Source of the DNA: CAZSDW01 sp964605705 | GTDB taxonomy: Bacteria; Fidelibacterota; UBA2242 | Reading direction: 5' to 3' | Length of the DNA stretch: 6,199 nt | Assembly (NCBI GenBank): GCA_964605705.1 | Contig: CAZSDW010000088.1 | Location: 1 to 6,199, forward strand | Part shown: piece by piece, positions 1 through 6,199 of the stretch | Layout of the letters: every line of letters begins with the position of its first letter | Numbering within the stretch: position 1 is the first letter of the stretch | Notes under the pieces: generated by a model | What the model was told of the DNA's origin: nothing | The model's database searches: none | Seen by the model: the letters and a program-made list of their open reading frames with translations, nothing else | Program-made: the position numbers and the translations under genes

Positions 1-1935
1 GACCTGAAGCTGCACATGGTACAGGGCAATACGGATGATTATATTCCTTTTTTTCTGTCGGTAAAAGGATATGGTTTGTTTTGGGACAATTATTCCCCCA
101 CAATTTTTGAAGATAATCCGCAAAACACCTCTTTTACCTCGGAGGTGGGTGATTGTATTGATTATTATTTTATGGTCGGTAGTAATGCCGATGGTGTGAT
201 TGCCTGTATGCGTAACCTGACAGGACAGGTGGCTATGTTTCCCTTATGGACCTATGGCTACTGGCAAAGTAAGGAACGCTATAAAAGTCAGGATGAAACA
301 GTAGGTGTGGTAAAAAAGTACCGTGAACTAGGTGTGCCTTTAGATGGGATTATTCAGGATTGGCAGTACTGGGGTAACAATTACCTGTGGAATGCCATGG
401 AATTTCTCAATCCCGAATTTTATAATCCGCAAAAGATGGTGGACGAGGTGCACAGTCTGAATGCTCATATGATAATTTCTATCTGGAATTCATTCGGTCC
501 TCACACTAAACAATACAAAGAATTGGATAAGATTGATGCGCTCATGAACTTTATCACCTGGCCGGCATCCGGTTCTCAAAAATGGCCGCCTAGAATGGAT
601 TATCCTTCAGGTGTCAGGGTTTACGATCCTTACAATCCTCAGGCCAGCGATATCTATTGGAAATTTCTGAACCAGGGAATCTTCTCTCTTGGCATGGACG
701 GCTGGTGGATGGATTCTTCAGAACCGGATCACATGTATTTCAAGGTTTCTGATTTTGATAATAAAACCTATCTTGGTTCGTTCCGCAAAGTACGCAATGC
801 TTTTCCCTTAATGACAGTGGGCGGATTATATGATCATCAGCGTTCGGTCACATCCAAAAAACGTGTGTTCATACTCACGCGTTCGGCATTTGCAGGCCAG
901 CAGCGCTACGGGGCCAATACCTGGTCAGGGGACGTAGTGGCGTCATGGGATGCCCTGAAAAATCAAATTTCAGCAGGATTAAACTTTTCGCTATGCGGCA
1001 TTCCTTACTGGAACAGTGACATCGGCGGATTCTTTCTCTGGAATTTCCCGAAAAAACTGGCCGATGCCGATTACTGTGAACTCTATACCCGCTGGATGCA
1101 GTTTGGGGCCTTTTGTCCGATGATGCGTTCGCACGGAACCGATGCCCCGCGTGAAATTTACCAGTTCGGTCAAAAGGGGGACAGGATCTATGATGCCATT
1201 GAAAAAGCGATCCGCCTGCGTTACTATCTGCTACCTTATATGTATACTGCCTCATGGGATGTGACGGCCAATCAATCGACGATGACACGCGCACTAGTCA
1301 TGGATTTCGCTCAGGATAAGCAGGCGCTGGATATTAATGATCAGTATCTATTCGGCAAATCGCTGCTGGTTTGTCCGGTAACCAGCCCGATGTATTCAAA
1401 GATCAACGTGAATGGTAAGGATACCACCCGCGTTGAAGATTTCAGCAAAATAAAATATGAAGAAGTCTATTTGCCTGAAGGAAGCGATTGGATTGATTTC
1501 TGGACTGGTGAAAGATACCAGGGCGGACAGACGCTGAATAGAGAATCTCCAATTGACATCATTCCATTGTATGTGAAAGCAGGGTCCATACTTCCAATCG
1601 GTCCTGAGGTGCAATATGCCACGGAGAAAAAATGGGATAACCTTGAAATTCGCGTGTATCCAGGTGCAAATGGCGAGTTTGTATTGTATGAAGATGAATT
1701 TGATAATTATAACTATGAGAAGGGATCTTATTCCACGATTACTTTTAAATGGAATGATGAAGAGAAAGTTTTAACGATCAGCGAAAGGCAGGGCGCTTTC
1801 CCCGGGATGCTGGATCAAAGAGTATTTCGAGTCGTCATTGTGTCGCCAAAACATGGAACAGGCATTGAAACGACTGAGAAGGGTGAAAAGGCTGTAAAGT
1901 ACAACGGCGCGGAAAAAAAGGTTGTTTTCCAATAA
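1..1935 (+). CDS. GH31 family glycosidase, alpha-xylosidase type (5' truncated)
   Basis: Retaining alpha-glycosidase, most likely releasing alpha-xylose from xyloglucan-type oligosaccharides. The frame is open from base 1, so the ATG at 16 is internal; roughly the first 150-250 residues (any signal peptide and most of the N-terminal beta-sandwich) lie upstream. Visible residues, counted from base 1: end of the N-terminal sandwich with GYGLFWDNYS (about 24-33), then the catalytic barrel (about 85-410) with DGIIQDWQYWG and the nucleophile motif DGWWMDSSEPD (Asp codon 712-714). The acid/base Asp is in NTWSGD (codon 931-933), followed by the proximal C-terminal sandwich with DFWTGERY and a DUF5110-like distal domain. 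DGIIQDWQYWG and IWNSFGP are typical of Bacteroidota xyloglucan alpha-xylosidases such as the BoGH31A group, from memory of the family. No PA14-type insert follows WDNYS, unlike several characterised relatives. Family assignment is near certain; xylosidase over glucosidase specificity is probable. Confidence 0.93.
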   Translation, partial: DLKLHMVQGNTDDYIPFFLSVKGYGLFWDNYSPTIFEDNPQNTSFTSEVGDCIDYYFMVGSNADGVIACMRNLTGQVAMFPLWTYGYWQSKERYKSQDETVGVVKKYRELGVPLDGIIQDWQYWGNNYLWNAMEFLNPEFYNPQKMVDEVHSLNAHMIISIWNSFGPHTKQYKELDKIDALMNFITWPASGSQKWPPRMDYPSGVRVYDPYNPQASDIYWKFLNQGIFSLGMDGWWMDSSEPDHMYFKVSDFDNKTYLGSFRKVRNAFPLMTVGGLYDHQRSVTSKKRVFILTRSAFAGQQRYGANTWSGDVVASWDALKNQISAGLNFSLCGIPYWNSDIGGFFLWNFPKKLADADYCELYTRWMQFGAFCPMMRSHGTDAPREIYQFGQKGDRIYDAIEKAIRLRYYLLPYMYTASWDVTANQSTMTRALVMDFAQDKQALDINDQYLFGKSLLVCPVTSPMYSKINVNGKDTTRVEDFSKIKYEEVYLPEGSDWIDFWTGERYQGGQTLNRESPIDIIPLYVKAGSILPIGPEVQYATEKKWDNLEIRVYPGANGEFVLYEDEFDNYNYEKGSYSTITFKWNDEEKVLTISERQGAFPGMLDQRVFRVVIVSPKHGTGIETTEKGEKAVKYNGAEKKVVFQ

Positions 1936-1998
1936 CAATTATAATCATCAATCAAAAGAAAAAACCTGAAAAGGGAATTCTATTTCAAATATTTATTT

Positions 1999-2004
1999 AA
2001 GGAG
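1999..2004 (+). promoter_or_regulatory. Ribosome binding site of the CE1 esterase gene
   Basis: AAGGAG lies in the AT-rich 77-base gap after the GH31 gene. Eight bases separate it from the ATG at 2013, which together with the signal peptide directly downstream fixes that start. Confidence 0.85.
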
Positions 2005-2012
2005 AATTTAAA

Positions 2013-3191
2013 ATGAGACAGACACTATTATCTATTTTAGTCATTGTTGTGTCAATTAGTGGAATCAGTTTAGCACAGTCGATACAGACTTCAGTTGTAG
2101 AGGACTTCAAGCCGGCAACTACCAATCAGCCGGGTAGTGAGTATCCTCAGGTCAATTCGGAAGGCCGGGTACGTGCCAGTATTTCAGCGCCCGAGGCACA
2201 GAGAGTCCAGCTGGATATCAGCGCTGTAAAATACGATCTGACTAAAGATGAGAATGGTCTCTGGACTGGTGACTCGGATCCCCAGGATGAAGGATTTCAC
2301 TATTACCAGCTCTGGATTGACGGGGCCGCCGTTCCCGATCCGGGCAGCCTGTACTTTTATGGCGCCAGCCGCTGGGGCAGCGGTATTGATATCCCCGCCA
2401 AGGATCAGGACTTTTACATTCTCAAGAACGTCCCCCACGGTCAGATACGTGAGCATCTCTATTTTTCACAAAGCGAAAACAGCATGCGCCGTTGTTTCGT
2501 TTACACACCTCCCGGCTATGACGCGGATTTGACCAGACTGTATCCGGTTCTATACCTGCAGCACGGCGGCGGTGAGGACGAGACCGGCTGGCCCAATCAG
2601 GGCAGAACCAATCTGATCATGGATAATCTGATTGCAGAAGGAAAGGCCAAACCCTTTATTATTGTCATGGATAATGGCACCTGGCGCTGGCCGGAAAATG
2701 TTCCCAGGCCGAAACGGGGCGAACGTCCTGCCGGCGGCTGGCCCCCCAAAGGCTGGGCCGACGGATTCATGAAGACTCTGCTGGAGGATATCATCCCCAT
2801 GGTCGATACCAGCTATCGCACACTGGCCGATCAGGAGCACCGCGCCATGGCCGGATTGTCCATGGGCGGCATGCAGACCCGGATCATTACCCTGGCCAAT
2901 CCGGATATTTTCTCATATGTCGGCATGTTCAGTGGCGGCAGCATCAGTATGGATGATGTCAACAATGCGCCCGGTTTCAAGGAGAAAGTCAAACTTTTGT
3001 TTATTAGCTACGGTAGCCGGGAACTCGAAAACGGCAGAACCCGCTTCGGCGGTGATCCCAAGGTAAGTACCGAAGCGCTAAGAGAAGCTGGTATCAATAC
3101 GCATTTCTATGTTTCTCCCAACACAGCTCATGAGTGGCAGAGCTGGCGGCGCAGCCTACATGAATTCGCTCAATTGCTATTCCAGGGCTAA
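2013..3191 (+). CDS. Secreted CE1-type esterase with N-terminal E-set domain (acetyl/feruloyl esterase-like)
   Basis: Serine esterase expected to remove acetyl or feruloyl groups from hemicellulose side chains. Residues 1-21 form a signal peptide (hydrophobic 5-20, likely cleavage SLA|QS) with no lipobox, so the product should be soluble in the periplasm or exported. Residues about 45-130 form an E-set/CBM48-like domain with GLWTG, GFHYYQLWIDG, a DPGS turn and SGIDIP. The alpha/beta hydrolase follows (about 145-392). Its oxyanion-hole region is YLQHGGGEDETGW, the nucleophile is Ser283 in GLSMGG, the catalytic His is His373 in AHEWQSWRR, and the likely acid is Glu337 in YGSRE. A Trp/Pro-rich stretch (about 222-250) sits after the VMDNG strand and may shape the active-site cleft. 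The length of 392 residues fits E-set/CE1 two-domain esterases of hemicellulose loci. The exact ester cannot be read from sequence, and an esterase acting on small soluble esters is possible. Confidence 0.9.
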   Translation: MRQTLLSILVIVVSISGISLAQSIQTSVVEDFKPATTNQPGSEYPQVNSEGRVRASISAPEAQRVQLDISAVKYDLTKDENGLWTGDSDPQDEGFHYYQLWIDGAAVPDPGSLYFYGASRWGSGIDIPAKDQDFYILKNVPHGQIREHLYFSQSENSMRRCFVYTPPGYDADLTRLYPVLYLQHGGGEDETGWPNQGRTNLIMDNLIAEGKAKPFIIVMDNGTWRWPENVPRPKRGERPAGGWPPKGWADGFMKTLLEDIIPMVDTSYRTLADQEHRAMAGLSMGGMQTRIITLANPDIFSYVGMFSGGSISMDDVNNAPGFKEKVKLLFISYGSRELENGRTRFGGDPKVSTEALREAGINTHFYVSPNTAHEWQSWRRSLHEFAQLLFQG

Positions 3192-3204
3192 ACGAGAATA
3201 TATG

Positions 3205-3254
3205 TTAGGACCACTCAATATTCTGATATATGGCTATATGATTTTTAGTCCTAA
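3205..3254 (+). repeat. Intergenic inverted repeat between the esterase and GH51 genes
   Basis: TTAGGAC at 3205-3211 is matched by its exact reverse complement GTCCTAA at 3248-3254. Between them a small AT hairpin can form, with ATATA at 3226-3230 and TATAT at 3235-3239 around the loop TGGC. The arms are only 7 and 5 bases and no T-run follows directly, so this is not a convincing terminator. It could be an mRNA stem that affects processing or stability between the two cistrons, or chance in AT-rich DNA. Confidence 0.3.
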
Positions 3255-3273
3255 ATTACTCTGTTTACTTTTT

Positions 3274-3279
3274 AAGGAG
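3274..3279 (+). promoter_or_regulatory. Ribosome binding site of the GH51 gene
   Basis: AAGGAG is eight bases from the ATG at 3288, the same layout as at the esterase gene. It supports this start, which directly precedes a signal peptide. Confidence 0.85.
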
Positions 3280-3287
3280 CGTCTCTT

Positions 3288-5861
3288 ATGAAATTTTTCA
3301 TTTGTGTTGTTAAAAAATATTTATCGAAACTTACTATCCTGATGCTGGCTATGATATATACTGAATCCGTTTTTGCTGCCGATCCCGGTAAAATCGTCGT
3401 ACAGGTTGATAATCCCGGGGCCAAAATCAGTCCAATGTTTTATGGACTCATGACAGAGGAAATTAATTACTCTTACGAGGGAGGACTGTATGGCGAATTG
3501 ATTCAGAACCGCATTTTCCGAAATCCTCTGGGCAGTGGTTCAATTCCCGCGGCCACCGGGACCAAGGAACCAGGCTTGTATAGGAGCGAGCATTATTCGA
3601 TGCGTGTTTTCTCGTGCAAAATTCCCAATGGCAAGTATCTCGCGAAACTCCACTTTGCAGAGACGTACTCCGGTATTGGCGGACCCGGTGACCGTGTTTT
3701 TTCCTTCAATGTCATGGGACATGAATTCAAGGACTTTGATATTTGGGTCAAAGCTGGTGGTTTCAACCGTGCCTACATCGAAACGGTGCCCGTTGAAGTA
3801 ACCGACAGAGAATTCCGCATGACTTTCACGCCCCAGATCGAAAACCCATGCATCAATGCGATTGAAATCATACCACTGGCACCGTCTTCCACAACGACCA
3901 TACGAATCAGAGCCGGCCAGTCCGAACCATTTACGGATTCAATAGGTCAGGTTTGGCAGCCGGAAAAAGGATTTGAAGGTGGCAGTACGGTTAATCACGG
4001 CCCACTCGTGGAACCTCCCGGTGATTGGATACCGGGTGTTCCCCACTGGTTTCTCGTCACATCGACCGGTGCTGAAGGTGCCGCCGCTGCAGACACAAGC
4101 GATCCCATAAACACCACTGTCTTGACAACCAGTCTGAAGCTTACGATTTCCAAGGTACCCGCCGGTGGCCGTGTCGCTGTTGCGAATGACGGGTATTGGG
4201 GAATTCCTGTCAAACCCAATTGGACCTATCGGTGTTCTTTCTACGCAAAAGCCTCAAAAGGCTTCTCCGGTCCATTAACTGTCTCCATCGAGTCCGACGA
4301 TGGCGCAACCGAATATGCCTCCGCAACGGTCCCTGCTATCACTAGCACATGGAAACATTATAAGGTCACGCTGAAATCCGGGCAGGTCACACCTATAGCC
4401 AATACCCGTTTTGTGATCGCCGCTGGTTCGGAGGGCACAGTCAACTTTAATCTCGTCTCGCTGTTCCAGCCGGTATTCATGGAACGTTCCAATAATGCTT
4501 TGGGCGGTCGTCCTTTCACGGGTTTCCGGTTGGATATCATGCAACTTCTCGACGATATGCATCCGGCATTCCTGCGTTTTCCCGGTGGCAATTATATCGA
4601 AGGAACCAATTTTGAGAATCGCTTCAATTGGAAGGCTATGATCGGTCCCTGGGAGGATCGTCCTGGCCACATGAGCCCATGGGGCTATCAGTCTTCGGAC
4701 GGTTTAGGCCTTTTGGAATTCCTTGAATGGTGCGAAGAATTGAACATGGAGCCGGTGGTCGGTGTTTATGCCGGCCTGCATCTCAACGGCGGCCATGATG
4801 TCAGGACCGGCGAAGCGCTGAGGCCGTTTGTTCAGGATGCACTGGATGAAATCGAGTACATTACTGGAGATGTAAACACCAAGTGGGGCGCTCGCCGGGC
4901 CAAAGACGGCCATCCGGCTCCCTTCAAACTCACCTATGTCGAGATTGGCAATGAGGACTTCCTGAACAATGGCGCTGCCACTTATCGTGGCCCGGAAGGC
5001 CGTTTCGCCATGTTCTATAACGCCATCAAAGCCAAATATCCCGATATACAGGTCATTGCAACAACCGATCCGGGTGTGCCGCACGATGTGATCGATAATC
5101 ATCACTACATGTCGCCCAACACTGCCATTCGTAATGCCCATACGTATGACAATGCAGATCGAAACGGACCGAAGATATTCGAAGGCGAATGGGCTTCCCA
5201 AGAACCCGGTATCGCACGGGGTCTGACTCCTTCCTTCCAATGTGCTTTATCCGATGCTGTATTTCTGACTGGTTTGGAACGGAACGCCGACATCGTCATC
5301 ATGAACTGTTACGCTCCGCTGTTTACCCGCGTGAATATTGGCGGCAGCCAGTGGAGTACGGACCTGATTGGTTACAACACCCTGACCAGTTTTGGATCGC
5401 CGTCGTACTATGTCCAAAAGATGTTCTTCAATTCCAAGGGGGATCAGGTCATTCCTGTGACCGAGATCGTTCCCCAGACGATTCCAGCTCAGGAACCCAC
5501 ATCGGAATCCTTACTGGCTCCTGCAAGTCGATTCAGATTTGGTCGTGGGGAAGCTCCGCTCAATCCCGACGAACCTCTTTTCACATGTGCAAGCAAAGAG
5601 GATGATTCTGGTGACATTATACTCAAGGTTGTCAACATCTTCGACGTGGATCAAACCATGACTGTTGAGTTGTCCGGAGCCAATATCCAAAAAGTGGCGA
5701 CCGGAGAGGTCATGGTGGGCAAGCCTGGGGATATCAACACCGTGGAGAATCCGTTCCACACGGTGCCCAAGCGTTTCATCTTTACCGATACCAGTTCCAA
5801 TTGGACTCATACTTTCCCAGGGTATTCCATTACGGTTATTCGGTTCAAGACCGTGATTTGA
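3288..5861 (+). CDS. Secreted GH51 alpha-L-arabinofuranosidase with malectin-like and CBM4_9-like modules
   Basis: Retaining arabinofuranosidase expected to cut terminal alpha-L-arabinofuranosyl branches from arabinoxylan, arabino-xyloglucan or arabinan. Residues 1-30 are a signal peptide with a long basic n-region and likely cleavage VFA|AD. The GH51 chain begins at about 47 with SPMFYGLMTEEINYS and GLYGELIQNR. A malectin-like insert follows (about 86-238, apparently permuted). Next comes the jelly-roll binding domain usual in large GH51 enzymes (about 253-395; GYWGIPVKP, GFSGPLTVSIES). The barrel (about 410-665) carries FLRFPGGNY, the acid/base Glu556 in EIGNED (codon 4953-4955) and the nucleophile Glu634 in FEGEWA (codon 5187-5189). 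QWSTDLIGY and FGSPSYYVQKMF lead into the C-terminal beta domain (about 720-857), which has an apparently extra, low-similarity stretch around 728-763. At 857 residues it is longer than the usual large bacterial GH51, consistent with the insert. Both catalytic glutamates are present, so activity is expected. It probably shares a transcript with its neighbours. Confidence 0.94.
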   Translation: MKFFICVVKKYLSKLTILMLAMIYTESVFAADPGKIVVQVDNPGAKISPMFYGLMTEEINYSYEGGLYGELIQNRIFRNPLGSGSIPAATGTKEPGLYRSEHYSMRVFSCKIPNGKYLAKLHFAETYSGIGGPGDRVFSFNVMGHEFKDFDIWVKAGGFNRAYIETVPVEVTDREFRMTFTPQIENPCINAIEIIPLAPSSTTTIRIRAGQSEPFTDSIGQVWQPEKGFEGGSTVNHGPLVEPPGDWIPGVPHWFLVTSTGAEGAAAADTSDPINTTVLTTSLKLTISKVPAGGRVAVANDGYWGIPVKPNWTYRCSFYAKASKGFSGPLTVSIESDDGATEYASATVPAITSTWKHYKVTLKSGQVTPIANTRFVIAAGSEGTVNFNLVSLFQPVFMERSNNALGGRPFTGFRLDIMQLLDDMHPAFLRFPGGNYIEGTNFENRFNWKAMIGPWEDRPGHMSPWGYQSSDGLGLLEFLEWCEELNMEPVVGVYAGLHLNGGHDVRTGEALRPFVQDALDEIEYITGDVNTKWGARRAKDGHPAPFKLTYVEIGNEDFLNNGAATYRGPEGRFAMFYNAIKAKYPDIQVIATTDPGVPHDVIDNHHYMSPNTAIRNAHTYDNADRNGPKIFEGEWASQEPGIARGLTPSFQCALSDAVFLTGLERNADIVIMNCYAPLFTRVNIGGSQWSTDLIGYNTLTSFGSPSYYVQKMFFNSKGDQVIPVTEIVPQTIPAQEPTSESLLAPASRFRFGRGEAPLNPDEPLFTCASKEDDSGDIILKVVNIFDVDQTMTVELSGANIQKVATGEVMVGKPGDINTVENPFHTVPKRFIFTDTSSNWTHTFPGYSITVIRFKTVI
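3543..4001 (+). other. Malectin-like carbohydrate-binding insert in the GH51 protein, parts in permuted order
   Basis: Residues about 86-196 match the body and end of a malectin domain: GLYRSEHYS, IPNGKYLAKLHFAE, GDRVFSFNVMG, FDIWVKAGG and the closing strand INAIEIIPL. Residues about 203-238 then match the usual beginning: IRIRAG, FTDSIGQVW, GFEGGST. A short linker, APSSTT (199-204 approximately), joins the old C-terminus to the old N-terminus. Recognition of the module is by remembered family pattern; its ligand is unknown, but a glycan-binding role is the natural inference. Confidence 0.7.
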
Positions 5862-5930
5862 GGCTCCCGGGATAGTGTTAGGAATTCTATGGACTAAAGG
5901 AAAACAATCATTGCATTTTTAATGTTTAGC

Positions 5931-5935
5931 GAGGA
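5931..5935 (+). promoter_or_regulatory. Ribosome binding site of the GH3 gene
   Basis: GAGGA lies eight bases before the ATG at 5944. It is slightly weaker than the two upstream AAGGAG sites but has identical spacing, and it selects this ATG ahead of the signal peptide. Confidence 0.75.
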
Positions 5936-5943
5936 ATATCGTA

Positions 5944-6199
5944 ATGAAATTATTATTACCGAATATCTTAAAGAATAAATCTTTTGTCATCTTGATTTTA
6001 CTGTCTTCAATCAATTTACTGGGGCAGCCATTGCCCTATCAGAATCCAATTCTGAGTTCTGAAGAGAGAGCGAAAGATTTGATTTCCCGTCTCACATTGG
6101 AAGAAAAAGCGGCTCTGATGTGTGATGCGTCGGACGCGATTCCCCGTCTGGGAATTAAAAATTTCAACTGGTGGAGCGAAGCCTTGCATGGCCTGGCTA
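5944..6199 (+). CDS. GH3 family glycosidase, beta-xylosidase/beta-glucosidase type (3' truncated)
   Basis: Only the first 85 codons are present; the frame runs open off the window end. Residues 1-27 look like a signal peptide: a basic start, a hydrophobic core at about 14-26 and probable cleavage LLG|QP. Mature residues match the beginning of the GH3 barrel: ERAKDLISRLTLEEKAALM (41-59), AIPRLGI (65-71) and NWWSEALHG (75-83). The last two motifs are typical of the GH3 branch that contains many beta-1,4-xylosidases. Its job here would be to release xylose or glucose from the non-reducing end of oligosaccharides freed of side groups by the three upstream enzymes. The catalytic Asp and the C-terminal domains lie outside the window, so substrate and completeness cannot be judged. 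The 82-base gap to the GH51 stop suggests the same operon. Confidence 0.9.
   Translation, partial: MKLLLPNILKNKSFVILILLSSINLLGQPLPYQNPILSSEERAKDLISRLTLEEKAALMCDASDAIPRLGIKNFNWWSEALHGLA

Noticed and set aside
875..1294. Open frame of 139 codons on the - strand
   Set aside because: It lies opposite the GH31 catalytic core, shows no recognisable domain and has no ribosome binding site role; it is a shadow of the coding strand.
1940..1945. TATAAT resembling a -10 promoter box upstream of the esterase gene
   Set aside because: There is no -35 partner at usable spacing (TTGTTT at 1922-1927 is only 12 bases away) and the gap is AT-rich, so a chance match is likely.
1974..1983. GGAATTCTAT shared with 5881-5890, both upstream of a start codon
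   Set aside because: It is a ten-base match at different distances from the ATG (39 and 63 bases) and absent from the third gap; it is compatible with chance.
2248..2532. Open frame of 94 codons on the + strand within the esterase gene
   Set aside because: It overlaps the E-set domain in another frame and has no own ribosome binding site or motif.
3109..3291. Open frame of 60 codons spanning the esterase end and the following gap
   Set aside because: It is mostly the esterase C-terminus in another frame plus AT-rich intergenic DNA, with no supporting start signal.
4704..5240. Open frame of 178 codons on the - strand
   Set aside because: It is antisense to the GH51 barrel, including both catalytic motifs, with no family pattern; constraint on the sense strand explains it.
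5189..5605. Open frame of 138 codons on the + strand in another frame
   Set aside because: It sits wholly within the GH51 gene, whose motifs run unbroken through this region; the alternative product is a Cys/Arg/Trp-rich jumble with no domain.
5862..5943. Possible terminator between GH51 and GH3
   Set aside because: CCCGGG is a short palindrome without a usable stem-loop and T-run; nothing there supports termination, so the genes are left as co-transcribed.

Overview
This is a plant cell-wall (hemicellulose) degradation locus. Four genes lie head to tail on the + strand with short gaps of 77, 96 and 82 bases. In order they are: the 3' portion of a GH31 alpha-xylosidase-type glycosidase (1-1935, N-terminus outside the window); a secreted CE1-type serine esterase with an N-terminal E-set/CBM48-like domain (2013-3191); a large secreted GH51 alpha-L-arabinofuranosidase with extra carbohydrate-binding modules (3288-5861); and the first 85 codons of a secreted GH3 glycosidase (5944 to the window end). 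I see no RNA gene, CRISPR array, insertion sequence, phage gene, regulator or transporter. The - strand holds only shadow frames.

Functionally the set looks like a debranching and disassembly team for a substituted hemicellulose. GH31 would remove alpha-xylosyl caps, CE1 would remove acetyl or feruloyl esters, GH51 would remove arabinofuranosyl branches, and GH3 would finish the beta-linked backbone fragments. Arabinoxylan and acetylated arabino-xyloglucan both fit. No endo-acting backbone enzyme is visible here, so the polymer cannot be fixed from this window. Same strand and short gaps suggest an operon. The three genes whose starts are visible encode signal peptides, so their products work in the periplasm or outside the cell.

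Organism: family content and signal-peptide ends of the 'A/G before Q' type (SLA|QS, LLG|QP) resemble Bacteroidota or a relative in the wider FCB group. However, all three starts have clear Shine-Dalgarno sequences, each 8 bases from the ATG, which is not typical of Bacteroidota. A non-Bacteroidota FCB lineage or a similar polysaccharide-degrading environmental bacterium is therefore possible. This placement is an inference.

The most unusual item is inside the GH51 protein. A malectin-like module appears with its parts in swapped order: the segment that normally begins the domain (around residues 203-238) follows the segment that normally ends it (around 86-196). This reads as a circularly permuted malectin domain inserted between the first strand of the GH51 protein and its own carbohydrate-binding domain.
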